64,000 bases of DNA from assembly GCF_002162035.1 (NCBI RefSeq), contig NZ_CP021138.1, positions 1,302,001 to 1,366,000 of the forward strand, in the 5' to 3' direction. Position numbers and translations under genes: made by a program. Below, one piece after another: positions 17,220 to 27,042 of the stretch (within the stretch, counting starts at the first letter, position 1; every line of letters begins with the position of its first letter). The DNA comes from Sulfuriferula sp. AH1. Its GTDB lineage: Bacteria > Pseudomonadota > Gammaproteobacteria > Burkholderiales > Sulfuriferulaceae. The notes under the pieces were generated by a model. That model worked only from the letters and a program-made list of their open reading frames with translations. It did no database searches and was not told the DNA's origin.

Positions 17220-18137
17220 ATGTTTGGATATTCGATGGCGGATATAGGGAACATCGTGGTCATGCAGGGCTTTTCCGGCCTGAGCATGTTTAGTGTATTG
17301 CTGCTGATGGCGCTGGGACTGGCAATCATTTTCGGTCAGATGGGCGTAATCAATATGGCTCACGGCGAATTCATGACCATAGGCGCCTATACCACGGTGT
17401 TTTTGTCCAAGCTGGCAGTGAAATACGGCATCGTGAATTATTACTTTGTATTTGCCATTATTGCGGCCTTCATCATCGCTTTCGCTGTCGGCTATCTGGT
17501 GGAATTCGTGCTGATCCGGCATCTCTATAAGCGACCGCTGGATACGCTATTGGCGACCTGGGGTTTGAGTCTGGTGATGCAGCAGATATTCCGTTCCATG
17601 TTCGGCGCCAAGGAAGTCAGTGCGGAGTTGCCGCAATGGCTTTTGGGCGCATTTCAACCTACTCCCGATATCGAGATTCCAATTAACGGCGTGTTCGTCA
17701 TGGGTCTGGCAGCCGTGGTGACGCTCGGCGTATTTCTATTCATGTTCCGTTCCCGCTGGGGGCTGAACGTAAGGGCAACCGTGCAGAATCGCATCATGGC
17801 CGGCGCGGTTGGCATCAATACCAAAAAAGTCGACCGCGTGACTTTCGCGCTGGGTTGCGGCATTGCCGGTGTGGCTGGCGCAGCATTCACCACGATCGCT
17901 TCTACCGGGCCTACCAGCGGATCGCTGTACATAGTCGACAGCTTCATGGTGGTGGTATTCGGCGGAGCCGGCAGTCTGGTGGGGACGATAGCGTCAGCGT
18001 TCGGCATCGCCCAGGCGCAGTCTGTTCTCCAGTTCTTCATGTCAAGCTCGATGGGCAAGGTTTCAACCCTGCTGGTCATTGTGATGATCCTGATGATGCG
18101 ACCTGAAGGTCTGTTTGCAGCCAAAGTCCGCAAGTAA
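17220..18137 (+). CDS. urtB: Urea/amide ABC transporter permease UrtB
   Basis: 305 residues, LivH-type inner-membrane permease with about eight helices; hallmark GQMGVINMAHGEFMTIGAYT near residue 39 and the GVNTKKVDRV-like loop (GINTKKVDRVTFALG). The start is taken at ATG 17220 (GTGGAG upstream) because the longer frame from TTG 17163 lacks a ribosome site and adds a non-conserved stretch. It lies about 100 bases after urtA; partner permease follows after 13 bases. Confidence 0.92.
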   Translation: MFGYSMADIGNIVVMQGFSGLSMFSVLLLMALGLAIIFGQMGVINMAHGEFMTIGAYTTVFLSKLAVKYGIVNYYFVFAIIAAFIIAFAVGYLVEFVLIRHLYKRPLDTLLATWGLSLVMQQIFRSMFGAKEVSAELPQWLLGAFQPTPDIEIPINGVFVMGLAAVVTLGVFLFMFRSRWGLNVRATVQNRIMAGAVGINTKKVDRVTFALGCGIAGVAGAAFTTIASTGPTSGSLYIVDSFMVVVFGGAGSLVGTIASAFGIAQAQSVLQFFMSSSMGKVSTLLVIVMILMMRPEGLFAAKVRK

Positions 18138-18150
18138 ATAGGAGATATAC

Positions 18151-19353
18151 ATGAACGCATTTGCAAATAAACTGTTGGGCGGCAAGCAGGGCGCAATCGC
18201 CCTGGCCATACTGGCCGCTCTTATCCTGATCGTGATGCCGCTGGGACTGGATGTGTTTCGTATCGGTCTGGTCGGCAAATACCTGACTTACGCTTTTGTC
18301 GCAGTAAGCCTGGTGCTGTTATGGGGTTACGGTGGCATTTTGAGCCTGGGCCAAGGGATATTCTTCGGTCTGGGCGGCTATTGCATGGCCATGTTCCTCA
18401 AGCTCGAAGCGTCTGACCCTGTCAGCACCAAGATACAGACTACACCGGGGATTCCCGACTTCATGGACTGGAACCAGATTACGGCTATCCCCCTGTTCTG
18501 GCAGCCGTTCCATAGCTTCACCCTGACCGTGCTGGCGGTGCTGCTGGTGCCGACCCTGTTTGCCTTCATCATCGGTTTTGCGATGTTCAAGCGTCGTGTC
18601 GGCGGGGTGTACTTTGCCATCATCACCCAGGCTATTGCGCTGATTCTGACCATTCTGATTGTCGGCCAGCAAGGTTACACCGGCGGCGTTAACGGTATCA
18701 CCGACCTCAGAACGCTGATGGGCTGGGATATTCGTACCGATCATGCCAAATACGTGCTGTATTACGTCAATGCGTTCCTGCTGCTGTCCGTCATCCTGGT
18801 GTCGCGTCTGATCCTGTCCAGCAAGTTCGGCATGCTATTGCTGGCGATGCGTGACAAGGAAGAGCGGGTACGTTTCTCCGGTTACGACGTGTCCAATTTC
18901 AAGATATTCGTGTTTTGTGTTGCGGCGATGATTTCAGCGATCGGCGGCGCAATGTTTACGCTGCAGGTAGGCTTCATGTCGCCGACCTTCATCGGCATCG
19001 TGCCTTCGATCGAAATGGTGATCTTTGCTGCTGTCGGTGGCCGCATGTCGCTGATCGGCGTGGTGTATGGCACGTTGCTGGTGAATTTCGGCAAGAGCAT
19101 CTTCTCGGAACATTACCCTGAACTGTGGCTGTTCTTCATGGGCACGCTGTTCATCGCGGTTGTGATGTTCTTCCCCAATGGCTTGGCCGGTGTTTTCACT
19201 GATCTGGTGAAGAAATACAAACAACGCAAAATCAAGCCCGCGTCCACACAGATTGAAGCCGTGACTGAACACATCGAATCATCCGCAGAGGCTCCTGTTC
19301 AATCCGTATCGACGCCATCCGTTTCCACCGAGCCAGCAGGAGCAAAAGCATGA
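18151..19353 (+). CDS. urtC: Urea/amide ABC transporter permease UrtC
   Basis: 400 residues, LivM-type permease of about ten helices: GYGGILSLGQGIFFGLGGYC near residue 57, GGVYFAIITQAIALIL and the UrtC-typical YTGGVNGITDLRTLMG. The last 35 residues form a polar, Ala/Ser/Glu/Val-rich cytosolic tail without known role. AGGAG precedes the ATG. Its stop overlaps urtD by 4 bases, so the two are translationally coupled. Confidence 0.92.
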   Translation: MNAFANKLLGGKQGAIALAILAALILIVMPLGLDVFRIGLVGKYLTYAFVAVSLVLLWGYGGILSLGQGIFFGLGGYCMAMFLKLEASDPVSTKIQTTPGIPDFMDWNQITAIPLFWQPFHSFTLTVLAVLLVPTLFAFIIGFAMFKRRVGGVYFAIITQAIALILTILIVGQQGYTGGVNGITDLRTLMGWDIRTDHAKYVLYYVNAFLLLSVILVSRLILSSKFGMLLLAMRDKEERVRFSGYDVSNFKIFVFCVAAMISAIGGAMFTLQVGFMSPTFIGIVPSIEMVIFAAVGGRMSLIGVVYGTLLVNFGKSIFSEHYPELWLFFMGTLFIAVVMFFPNGLAGVFTDLVKKYKQRKIKPASTQIEAVTEHIESSAEAPVQSVSTPSVSTEPAGAKA

Positions 19354-20093
19354 GCAATACCGACTTTGTACTTGCCATTGAAGATTTGACGGTGTCTTTC
19401 GACGGCTTCAAGGCTGTCGATGCATTGACCTTGTACATAGACAAAAACGAGTTGCGGGTAGTGATCGGGCCGAACGGCGCGGGCAAAACCACGGTGCTCG
19501 ACCTGATCTGCGGCAAGACCAAATCCACTTCGGGTTCGATCAAATTCAACAACAAGGAGCTGACCAAACTGTCCGAGCACGAGATCGTGCGTGCCGGCGT
19601 GGGGCGCAAATTTCAGACGCCATCGATTTATGAAAATCTCAGCGTATATCAGAATCTGGAGGTGTCTTATCCCCGCGGCAGAAATGTGTGGGGAAGCCTG
19701 ACCTTCAAGCGTACCGATGAAGTGGTGGCACAAGTGCACAAGATCGCAAGGGAAATAATGCTGGAAGATTCCCTGGAGATGGAAGCGGCGCTGCTGAGTC
19801 ACGGCCAGAAACAGTGGCTGGAAATCGGTATGCTGCTGATGCAGGAGCCGGAGCTATTGATGCTGGATGAGCCGGTGGCTGGCATGAGTGCCAAGGAGCG
19901 TGATCAGACCGCCGATCTGCTTAATCGCATCTGCCAGAACCGTTCGGTCATGGTAATCGAGCATGACATGGAATTCGTCAAGAAAATTGCCCACAAGGTC
20001 ACGGTATTGCATCAGGGCAAGATACTCGCAGAGGGCACCATGGAACACGTGCAGGCTGATGAACGCGTCATTGAAGTTTATTTGGGTCACTAA
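19350..20093 (+). CDS. urtD: Urea/amide ABC transporter ATPase UrtD
   Basis: 247 residues, cytosolic LivG-type ATPase: Walker A GPNGAGKTT near residue 40, Q-loop GRKFQTPSIYENL, signature LSHGQKQWLEIG (a QKQW variant normal for UrtD), Walker B LLMLDEPVAGMS and the H-loop VIEHDMEFV. The full set indicates an active ATPase. It overlaps urtC and lies 20 bases before urtE. Confidence 0.93.
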   Translation: MSNTDFVLAIEDLTVSFDGFKAVDALTLYIDKNELRVVIGPNGAGKTTVLDLICGKTKSTSGSIKFNNKELTKLSEHEIVRAGVGRKFQTPSIYENLSVYQNLEVSYPRGRNVWGSLTFKRTDEVVAQVHKIAREIMLEDSLEMEAALLSHGQKQWLEIGMLLMQEPELLMLDEPVAGMSAKERDQTADLLNRICQNRSVMVIEHDMEFVKKIAHKVTVLHQGKILAEGTMEHVQADERVIEVYLGH

Positions 20094-20113
20094 CAGGTCG
20101 GGAGGGGATAAGC

Positions 20114-20803
20114 ATGTTTGAAATTGCAGACTTGCAGGTGAGCTACGGGCAAAGCCAGGTTATCCACGGGTTGAGCTTTAAAGCGGAAAAGAATGAGACG
20201 CTGGCCATTATGGGGCGTAACGGCATGGGTAAGACCACCCTGTTCAAATCCCTGATGGGGATATTGCCTAGCAAATGCGCCAAGGCTACGGTCGATGGTG
20301 AGGATCTTAGCGGTAACGAGAGTTATCAGCGCGTTGCCAAGGGGCTGGCGTATGTACCGCAGGGTCGCATGATCTTTTCCAATATGACCGTGCAGGAAAA
20401 CATCGAAACCGGATTGGGAAAATCGAAATCCAGACACATTCCCGACGACATCTTCGCGCTGTTTCCGGTGCTGTACGACATGCGCAACCGCAAGGGCGGC
20501 AATCTGTCCGGCGGTCAGCAGCAGCAATTGGCCATTGCGCGTGCGCTGGTGACCAACCCGAAAGTGCTGCTGCTGGATGAGCCGACCGAAGGTATCCAGC
20601 CGTCCATCATCAAGGACATTGCCAAGGTACTGAATGAAATCCGCAAGATGCGCGAGATTACCATCATCGTTTCCGAGCAGGTGCTGAGCTTCACCATGGA
20701 AATCGCCGACCGTATCATCGTCATCGACAAGGGCAGATTCATTCATGAAGACAAGCGCGGCGATGTGGATGCGGCGAAGATCAAGGGTTATTTGTCAGTG
20801 TGA
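20114..20803 (+). CDS. urtE: Urea/amide ABC transporter ATPase UrtE
   Basis: 229 residues, LivF-type ATPase: Walker A GRNGMGKTT near residue 35, GLAYVPQGRMIFSNMTVQEN, signature LSGGQQQQLAIARAL, Walker B LLLDEPTEGIQPS and VSEQVLSF in place of the usual His-loop (the UrtE/LivF form has E-Q). GGAGGGGA lies upstream of the ATG. Completes the urtABCDE importer. Confidence 0.93.
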   Translation: MFEIADLQVSYGQSQVIHGLSFKAEKNETLAIMGRNGMGKTTLFKSLMGILPSKCAKATVDGEDLSGNESYQRVAKGLAYVPQGRMIFSNMTVQENIETGLGKSKSRHIPDDIFALFPVLYDMRNRKGGNLSGGQQQQLAIARALVTNPKVLLLDEPTEGIQPSIIKDIAKVLNEIRKMREITIIVSEQVLSFTMEIADRIIVIDKGRFIHEDKRGDVDAAKIKGYLSV

Positions 20804-20853
20804 TGGTGTTTGTAATGGTTGTATTGAAAATCAAAGAAGGAAACAGGTGAATT

Positions 20854-21894
20854 ATGAGACATGGTGATATTTCCAGCAGTAACGACGCAGTTGGCGTAGC
20901 GGTAGTCAATTACAAGATGCCGCGCTTGCACACCAAGGCGGAAGTGCTGGACAACGCACGCAAGATCGCCGAGATGGTGGTGGGCATGAAGCTGGGTTTG
21001 CCGGGGATGGATCTGGTGGTGTTCCCGGAATACAGTACCCACGGCATTATGTACGACAGCCAGGAAATGTACGACACTGCCGCGACCATTCCCGGCGAAG
21101 AAACCGATATTTTTGCCGAGGCCTGCCGCAAGGCCAACGTCTGGGGCGTGTTCTCCCTGACCGGCGAACGTCACGAAGAGCATCCCAACAAGGCCCCGTA
21201 TAACACCCTGATCCTGATGAACAACAAGGGCGAGATCGTGCAGAAATACCGCAAGATCATGCCCTGGTGCCCGATCGAAGGCTGGTATCCGGGCGACCGC
21301 ACCTACATGACCGAAGGTCCCAAAGGCATGAAGATCAGCCTGATCATCTGCGATGACGGCAATTACCCAGAGATCTGGCGCGATTGCGCGATGAAGGGCG
21401 CCGAGCTGATCGTGCGCTGCCAGGGTTATATGTACCCGGCCAAGGATCAGCAGGTGCTGGTCGCCAAGGCGATGGCGTTCATGAATAACGTCTATGTCGC
21501 AGTTGCCAATGCCTCCGGTTTTGACGGCGTTTATTCGTATTTCGGGCATTCCGCCATCGTCGGTTTCGACGGACGTACTCTGGGCGAATGCGGTGAAGAG
21601 GATTACGGTATCCAGTATGCCGAGCTGTCTACCTCGCTGATCCGCGATGCGCGCAAGAACGGCCAGTCGCAGAATCATCTGTTCAAGCTGCTGCACCGCG
21701 GCTATACCGGGAAAATCAACTCGGGCGAGGGCGACAAGGGCGTAGCCGAGATTCCGTACGAGTTCTACAAGAAATGGGTGATGGATCCGGAGTCGGCACG
21801 CGAACAGGTCGAGTCGTTCACGCGCTCGACGGTAGGTACGGCGGAATGCCCGATTGCGGGTATTCCTAACGAAGGTGATGTCAAGCACAAATAG
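20854..21894 (+). CDS. amiE: Aliphatic amidase
   Basis: 346 residues, near the exact length and sequence pattern of Pseudomonas AmiE. It opens with [20 protein letters not shown], and the nitrilase-fold triad is intact: Glu in VFPEYSTHG (about 59), Lys in [13 protein letters not shown] (about 134) and Cys in [11 protein letters not shown] (about 166). It hydrolyses short aliphatic amides such as acetamide or propionamide to acid plus ammonia in the cytosol. Located 50 bases after urtE in the same sigma54 operon, so uptake and hydrolysis are co-produced. The paralogous formamidase AmiF is the alternative; the N-terminus favours AmiE. Confidence 0.93.
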   Translation: MRHGDISSSNDAVGVAVVNYKMPRLHTKAEVLDNARKIAEMVVGMKLGLPGMDLVVFPEYSTHGIMYDSQEMYDTAATIPGEETDIFAEACRKANVWGVFSLTGERHEEHPNKAPYNTLILMNNKGEIVQKYRKIMPWCPIEGWYPGDRTYMTEGPKGMKISLIICDDGNYPEIWRDCAMKGAELIVRCQGYMYPAKDQQVLVAKAMAFMNNVYVAVANASGFDGVYSYFGHSAIVGFDGRTLGECGEEDYGIQYAELSTSLIRDARKNGQSQNHLFKLLHRGYTGKINSGEGDKGVAEIPYEFYKKWVMDPESAREQVESFTRSTVGTAECPIAGIPNEGDVKHK

Positions 21895-21899
21895 GCAGC

Positions 21900-24122
21900 A
21901 TGAATGGGACCGGCAGCATTTCGGATGCCGGTCCGGCTGGAACAATGACCGTAATGACGTTTGATACTGTCGGACATGCGGGGCTGGGAGCAGCTTCATG
22001 GCAATTGTTCAGGAGCGTGGCAGCCGAGCTGGACGCGTTGCTTGGACAGCAATCGGTTGACGATCTCTTGTCGGCTATCATCAATATTCATCCCCGAACC
22101 AGTGCTGCGGCAGTCGATCTGATTCTCGAATCCTGCCTGCACGCTGCCCGCAAACTGGGTAATCCCCATTCTTTTAAACGCTATCTGGCGCTGCTGGAAG
22201 AGCTGGTGACAGCGGCCCCCCGTGGTTTGCGTCCCATGCTGGCCAAGCAGGATATTTTGCTGGAACGGCTCAGTATCGGTGGTTTGCAATGCTGGGCGCG
22301 TAATGGGATAGCACGCTATAGCCGGGATTTTTCCGGATTGGCGCAATATTTCGCATTGGAAAATGAAGCCTCCTGGCACATGCTTAATCTGCAGAGCGGC
22401 AATACGCTGTTTCTGCACGAGCGGCGGCGCCTTGGGCTGTATCTGCGCGCCCTGTGGGGCCGCGAATTCAAAATGCAGCCATTCCCGGTGGGCAGCGACG
22501 CCCATGCGGGATTGGCGCGAAGCTTTGTCGATGATGCCGTCATTCATTTGCCGGACACATTCAGCAACGTCGCCGCCAGACCGGGCAAGGATGTTTACCG
22601 GGCAGCGGCAGTGCATGCAGCCGCGCATATCGTTTATTCACGGCAAACCTTCCTGCGCCGTAAAATCAACCCGATGCAAAATAGCCTGATAGCACTGATT
22701 GAGGATGCACGGGTAGAGGCGCTGGTGATGCGCGATTTTCCCGGATTGCGCAATCTGTGGCTGGACCTGTATCCGCAGTCGCCTTTCCGCAATACCGATT
22801 TCCTGTCGCTGGCGCGCCGGCTGACACGGGCGCTGCTTGATCCGGCATATATTGACGACAATGGCTGGATGCAGAAGGGACGGCAGCTGTTTCTGGCACA
22901 GCAGCACGATTGGGATGACCCGCAAGTGTCGATCAGGCTGGGATTACTGCTGGCTAATGATCTGGGACAGATGCGGGTCAGGTTCAATGCGCCAGGCTAT
23001 CTGGTTGAGCCATCCTATCGTGACGACAATCGGGTGCTGTGGCAGCGTCAGGAGAGGGAAGTGCCGCTGCCGGATCAGTCGCAACCCGAGCAGAACAGCG
23101 GTGATAGCCGGGCAGCGTTTGTACCTGCTGCGACAGTGGCAGGGCAGCAGGCAACGCAGCCTACCGAGGCCAGTGCCGAAATTTTCCAGCTTGCTACGCC
23201 ACTGCTTAAGGACGATGCACCTGTCAGGCCGGCATTTCATTATGCGGAATGGGATTATCGTCTGGGTATGGAGCGGCCCGATCGGGCACAAGTGATCGAG
23301 CAAGCCTGCGATGAAGCCGATGTCGGCGTTATCAATACGATAGAAGACAGCACCAGCGCCATCCTGTCCAGGCTGAAACGCATTAATCAGAGCGTGCGTC
23401 CCAATCTGCTGCGCCGGATCAGGAAACAGGAAGAGGGGGACGAGCTCGATCTCGATGCGGCTATCCGCGCCGCTGCCGATATCAGGCAGCAACGTACGCC
23501 GGATTTGCGTATCAACAGCCGCTTTGTCCGTTCTGCGCAGCCGGTGTCGGTATTGCTGTTACTGGATTTGTCCGAGTCGACCAATCAGCGTCTGGCTGAT
23601 ACGGATAAGACCATTCTTGCGCTGGCGCGGGAAACGGCTGTGCTTTTTGGCGGCGCGGTGTCCGATCTGGGGGATAGTTTTGCCATACACGGTTTTTCCT
23701 CGAATGGCCGCAACCATGTCGATTATTATCGGCTGAAAGACTTTGATGAAACTTACGACGACCGTATCCGGAAAAGACTGTCCGGCATGAGCGGCAAACT
23801 ATCGACCCGGATGGGGGCCGCGGCACGCCATGCCGGCCGCTATCTGTCGCAGCAGTACGCCACGCGCAGGATACTGCTGATCGTCAGCGACGGCGAGCCT
23901 GCCGATATCGACGTAACCGATGCCAATTATCTGGTGCATGACGCCGCCCACGCGATCAGAAATCTGCGCAGGGCTGGCGTGGATTGTTTCGGTCTGAATC
24001 TGAATGCCCGGACAGAATCCCATACTGCCCATATTTTCGGGCGGCGGGGTTACCGTATGCTGCAGGATATTTCCCGTCTGCCGGAAATCTTGCCTGCGAT
24101 CTATCTGCGTCTGCGCAGCTGA
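21900..24122 (+). CDS. NorD/CbbO-like VWA-domain protein
   Basis: 740 residues. The C-terminal about 200 residues are a von Willebrand A domain with MIDAS motif LLDLSESTN (DxSxS) near 556 and LIVSDGEPADID near 662, as in NorD and CbbO, which work with MoxR-type ATPases (NorQ/CbbQ) to activate metalloenzymes. The N-terminal part is mostly alpha-helical and lacks clear motifs; residues about 390-430 are low-complexity Gln/Pro/Ala linker. It starts 6 bases after amiE. No CbbQ/NorQ partner is adjacent; the nearest MoxR ATPase is 15 kb away in another operon. Possibly helps activate an amidase, formamidase or transporter of this operon; target unknown. Confidence 0.8.
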   Translation: MNGTGSISDAGPAGTMTVMTFDTVGHAGLGAASWQLFRSVAAELDALLGQQSVDDLLSAIINIHPRTSAAAVDLILESCLHAARKLGNPHSFKRYLALLEELVTAAPRGLRPMLAKQDILLERLSIGGLQCWARNGIARYSRDFSGLAQYFALENEASWHMLNLQSGNTLFLHERRRLGLYLRALWGREFKMQPFPVGSDAHAGLARSFVDDAVIHLPDTFSNVAARPGKDVYRAAAVHAAAHIVYSRQTFLRRKINPMQNSLIALIEDARVEALVMRDFPGLRNLWLDLYPQSPFRNTDFLSLARRLTRALLDPAYIDDNGWMQKGRQLFLAQQHDWDDPQVSIRLGLLLANDLGQMRVRFNAPGYLVEPSYRDDNRVLWQRQEREVPLPDQSQPEQNSGDSRAAFVPAATVAGQQATQPTEASAEIFQLATPLLKDDAPVRPAFHYAEWDYRLGMERPDRAQVIEQACDEADVGVINTIEDSTSAILSRLKRINQSVRPNLLRRIRKQEEGDELDLDAAIRAAADIRQQRTPDLRINSRFVRSAQPVSVLLLLDLSESTNQRLADTDKTILALARETAVLFGGAVSDLGDSFAIHGFSSNGRNHVDYYRLKDFDETYDDRIRKRLSGMSGKLSTRMGAAARHAGRYLSQQYATRRILLIVSDGEPADIDVTDANYLVHDAAHAIRNLRRAGVDCFGLNLNARTESHTAHIFGRRGYRMLQDISRLPEILPAIYLRLRS

Positions 24123-24165
24123 TCTTTCGCATTACTCCAGGCGGTTACCGGATTCGTGCTATCGA

Positions 24166-25113
24166 TCATGCATCCGGTTTGATGTGATCCAGATCGGGGC
24201 GCCGCCAGGGATCTACGTGCGCCATCAGATCCAGCACGCGATGTCGCTGCATCACCCGCGCTCGCGCGACGACGGCGATGTCATGCCCGGCCTCGACATT
24301 GATATCGGCGTCGACTTCGATGTGCGCATCGACGACGATCATGTCGCCCATCTTGCGGGTGCGGATGTCGTGCACTCCTTTGACCCCGGCGGTTTCGATC
24401 AGCGTCTGGCGTATGGCGGCCACCTCCTGTTCGTCCACGGCGCGATCCATCAGGTCATGCAGTGCATCCCAGCCGAATCCCCAGCCCATGTTGGCGACCA
24501 TGAAACCCACGATCAGCGCAGCGATGGGGTCCAGTATCGGATAGCCTGCCAGGTTGCCGACGATACCGATCCCCACCACCAGCGATGAGGCGGCGTCGGA
24601 ACGCGCATGCCAGGCGTTGGCCACCAGCATGCTCGACTTGACGCGCTTGGCCGTTGTCAGCATGTAGCGGAACAGCAGCTCCTTCGCGATCAGCGCGCCG
24701 CCGGCCACCCAGAGTGCGGCGACACCGACTTTGGGCACCGTATCGGGGTCTTCCAGCTTGATAAAAGCCGACCACAGCATGCCCACGCCGACCGCCAGCA
24801 GCAGCCCGCCCAGTACCAGCGAGGCGGCGGTCTCGAAGCGTTGATGGCCGTACGGATGATCCTCGTCGGCGTCCTTCTTGCTGTGATGGCTGGCAAACAG
24901 CACCACGAAATCCGCGACGAGGTCAGAAAGTGAATGGATGCCATCGGCAATCAGACCTTGGGATTTGGACAGCATGCCGACCGCAATCTGGGTGATGCTC
25001 AGGCACAGGTTGACGATGACGCTGACCCAGGTCGTGCGCGATGCGGCAGCAGCACGTTCCGCCAATGTGTGCGGCGAGGCTTCGGGATCGTCAGTGATGT
25101 CGGTATGGTCCAT
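24166..25113 (-). CDS. Cation diffusion facilitator family metal exporter
   Basis: 315 residues with six membrane helices and the two CDF metal-site segments DGIHSLSDLVADF near residue 57 and NAWHARSDAASS near 165, plus a His/Asp-rich loop (HHSKKDADEDHPYGHQRFE) and a cytosolic C-terminal ferredoxin-like domain. Exports a divalent metal (Zn, Fe, Mn, Co or Ni) by proton antiport. It converges on the VWA gene and diverges from urease. A link to nickel for urease is tempting but unsupported. Confidence 0.88.
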   Translation of the reverse strand: MDHTDITDDPEASPHTLAERAAAASRTTWVSVIVNLCLSITQIAVGMLSKSQGLIADGIHSLSDLVADFVVLFASHHSKKDADEDHPYGHQRFETAASLVLGGLLLAVGVGMLWSAFIKLEDPDTVPKVGVAALWVAGGALIAKELLFRYMLTTAKRVKSSMLVANAWHARSDAASSLVVGIGIVGNLAGYPILDPIAALIVGFMVANMGWGFGWDALHDLMDRAVDEQEVAAIRQTLIETAGVKGVHDIRTRKMGDMIVVDAHIEVDADINVEAGHDIAVVARARVMQRHRVLDLMAHVDPWRRPDLDHIKPDA

Positions 25114-25309
25114 GAGGAAATGATGTTGAATATCTGCTGCACCACTTTGTTTTACAGGGGGTGATGGCTGATTTTGGAAAAAGTTTTACTATACAGGAAA
25201 GTGCCCCGTTTCGGGGTCGGGGCTGGTTAAGATGCATCAAACCCTGTCAATAGTGTAGCGGAATGCGACCTAGGCAGATGGCGTTTCGATCCCCCGTTTT
25301 GGTGCACAA

Positions 25310-25326
25310 TGCACCAGGATGGTGTC
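25310..25326 (+). promoter_or_regulatory. NtrC-like site upstream of urease operon
   Basis: TGCACCAGGATGGTGTC matches the NtrC dyad TGCACCA-N3-TGGTGCA in all but two bases. A third half-site (TGGTGCA at 25300-25306) sits just upstream in opposite order, making a second overlapping palindrome. The region 25114-25455 otherwise holds a CCCCG-TTT-CGGGG hairpin near 25203-25216 and no clear sigma54 promoter between the site and ureD. Confidence 0.6.
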
Positions 25327-25455
25327 TCTGTGAATAAATACAAGTTTCCAGCCAATTATTCTCTGACTTAACCATATGAATCCTATTGGTAAAGGAAAGT
25401 GGCGCGGTTCTTGCTGATATTTTTCGGGATACTGAAAATTACCAGAGGGGATATT

Positions 25456-26361
25456 TTGTCCTGTGACGACCTTGCAGCGAGTCTGCTTCCTGAATTAAGA
25501 CAAATACGTGCTCAGGTTAAAGGTGCAGGGAAAAGCGCTGGCTGGGATGCATCGCTTGCATTGGGCTATGAACTCACCGCAGACAAAACGGTACTTGCGC
25601 GTCGCCAGCATCATGGCCCCCTGGTCGTACAAAAGCCGCTGTATCCGGAAGGCAGCGAAGTGTGCCATACCATCGTCTTGCATCCGCCGGGTGGCATCGC
25701 CGGAGGCGATACACTGGAAATTCGCGTGGTACTGGATCGCGCCAGCAAGGCTTTGCTGACATCGCCCGGCGCAGGGAAATGGTATCGGTCGGCGGGTGCG
25801 CAGGCCAGCCAGCGCTTGAATTTTACGCTCGCCAAAGGCAGTGTGCTGGAATGGCTGCCGCAAGAAACCATTCTGTTCGATGGCGCACGGGCGCGCATGG
25901 ATATGCAGGTCGAGCTGGAGCAGGGCGCAATGTTCATGGGCTGGGAGATAGTGTGTCTGGGACGCGCGGCTGCCGGGGAAAGATTTGCACACGGTCATCT
26001 GCGCCAGACCGTGCGCATCAATCTGGCGGGCAAGCCGGTGTGGCGCGAATACGGTGATTTGGCGGGCGGAGCTCCGTTGTTGCATTCCCCGGCTGGCCTG
26101 GCCGGTTGTACGGTGATGGGCACGCTGATATTTGCAGGCAAAACCGTTCCGGTCAGCTTGCTGGGGGCTTGCCGCAATATTGCAGTGAATGACCATGCCG
26201 GGGAGCATTGCGGCGTCACGGCGCTGCCCGACGTACTGATCGCTCGTTATCTGGGGCACAAATCGGAAGCGGCCAAACGCTATTTTATTGCGTTATGGCA
26301 GCTGTTGCGGCCCTTTGCGGCAGGCAAAAAAGCATCGATACCACGCATCTGGATGACGTGA
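25456..26361 (+). CDS. ureD: Urease accessory protein UreD
   Basis: UreD scaffolds assembly of the nickel site with UreF and UreG. Family marks: GWDASLALGYEL, HPPGGIAGGDTLEI, TSPGAGKWYRS and LPQETILFDGARA. A frame exists from GTG 25399, but its purine stretch is only 2 bases from the codon. TTG 25456 has AGAGGGG about 6 bases upstream and gives about 301 residues, the normal size, so I prefer it. About 50 bases separate it from ureA. Confidence 0.92.
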   Translation: MSCDDLAASLLPELRQIRAQVKGAGKSAGWDASLALGYELTADKTVLARRQHHGPLVVQKPLYPEGSEVCHTIVLHPPGGIAGGDTLEIRVVLDRASKALLTSPGAGKWYRSAGAQASQRLNFTLAKGSVLEWLPQETILFDGARARMDMQVELEQGAMFMGWEIVCLGRAAAGERFAHGHLRQTVRINLAGKPVWREYGDLAGGAPLLHSPAGLAGCTVMGTLIFAGKTVPVSLLGACRNIAVNDHAGEHCGVTALPDVLIARYLGHKSEAAKRYFIALWQLLRPFAAGKKASIPRIWMT

Positions 26362-26412
26362 AGTATCGCTTCATGTTTTTCAATCAACTTTTTGAATTAA
26401 AAAGAGGTCTGG

Positions 26413-26715
26413 ATGGAATTAACCCCGCGGGAGAAGGACAAGTTGCTGATTTTTACAGCGGCATTGCTGGCTGAACGGCGTAAGGACAAGGGGCTGAAAC
26501 TGAATTATCCGGAAGCGGTTGCCTATATTTCTGCAGCGATCATGGAAGGCGCGCGCGAAGGCAGGACGGTAGCCGAACTGATGGGCTATGGCACCACATT
26601 GTTGAAGCGCAGCGATGTGATGGATGGCATACCTGAGATGATCCCGGATATCCAGGTGGAAGCCACTTTCCCGGACGGCACCAAGCTGGTCACCGTACAC
26701 AACCCGATTGCGTGA
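26413..26715 (+). CDS. ureA: Urease gamma subunit
   Basis: 100 residues, standard Ure[21 protein letters not shown] at the start, [20 protein letters not shown] and [20 protein letters not shown]. Structural subunit of the UreABC trimer that hydrolyses urea to ammonia and carbamate. Nine bases precede ureB. Confidence 0.97.
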   Translation: MELTPREKDKLLIFTAALLAERRKDKGLKLNYPEAVAYISAAIMEGAREGRTVAELMGYGTTLLKRSDVMDGIPEMIPDIQVEATFPDGTKLVTVHNPIA

Positions 26716-26724
26716 GGAGGCAAG

Positions 26725-27042
26725 ATGATACCTGGTGAATTAGTGCCGATGGACGGCGAAATCGAGCTGAATGCGGGTATGGCAACGCATACGCTCAGCG
26801 TCGCCAATACCGGCGACCGGCCGATACAGGTGGGTTCGCACTACCATTTTTATGAAACCAATACCGCGCTGGCGTTCGATCGAAATGCCGCCTATGGCTT
26901 TCGTCTGAATATTCCGGCAGGTACTGCCGTCCGCTTCGAGCCGGGGCAGGATCGTACTATCGAGCTGGTAGCCCTGGGCGGCGAGCGTGTGGTGTACGGA
27001 TTTAATGCGCAAGTGATGGGCAAGTTGGAGGAGCGGTCATGA
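26725..27042 (+). CDS. ureB: Urease beta subunit
   Basis: 105 residues, standard Ure[17 protein letters not shown] opening, [19 protein letters not shown] and [23 protein letters not shown] lies upstream of the ATG. Its end overlaps ureC by 4 bases. Confidence 0.97.
   Translation: MIPGELVPMDGEIELNAGMATHTLSVANTGDRPIQVGSHYHFYETNTALAFDRNAAYGFRLNIPAGTAVRFEPGQDRTIELVALGGERVVYGFNAQVMGKLEERS

Noticed and set aside
20788-21999. A 403-codon minus-strand open frame
   Set aside because: It lies entirely opposite the well-supported amiE gene and has no recognisable protein features; it is a codon-bias shadow.
25300-25316. The palindrome TGGTGCA-CAA-TGCACCA as an NtrC site by itself
   Set aside because: The half-sites are in the opposite order from the NtrC dyad; the correct order occurs in the overlapping 25310-25326.
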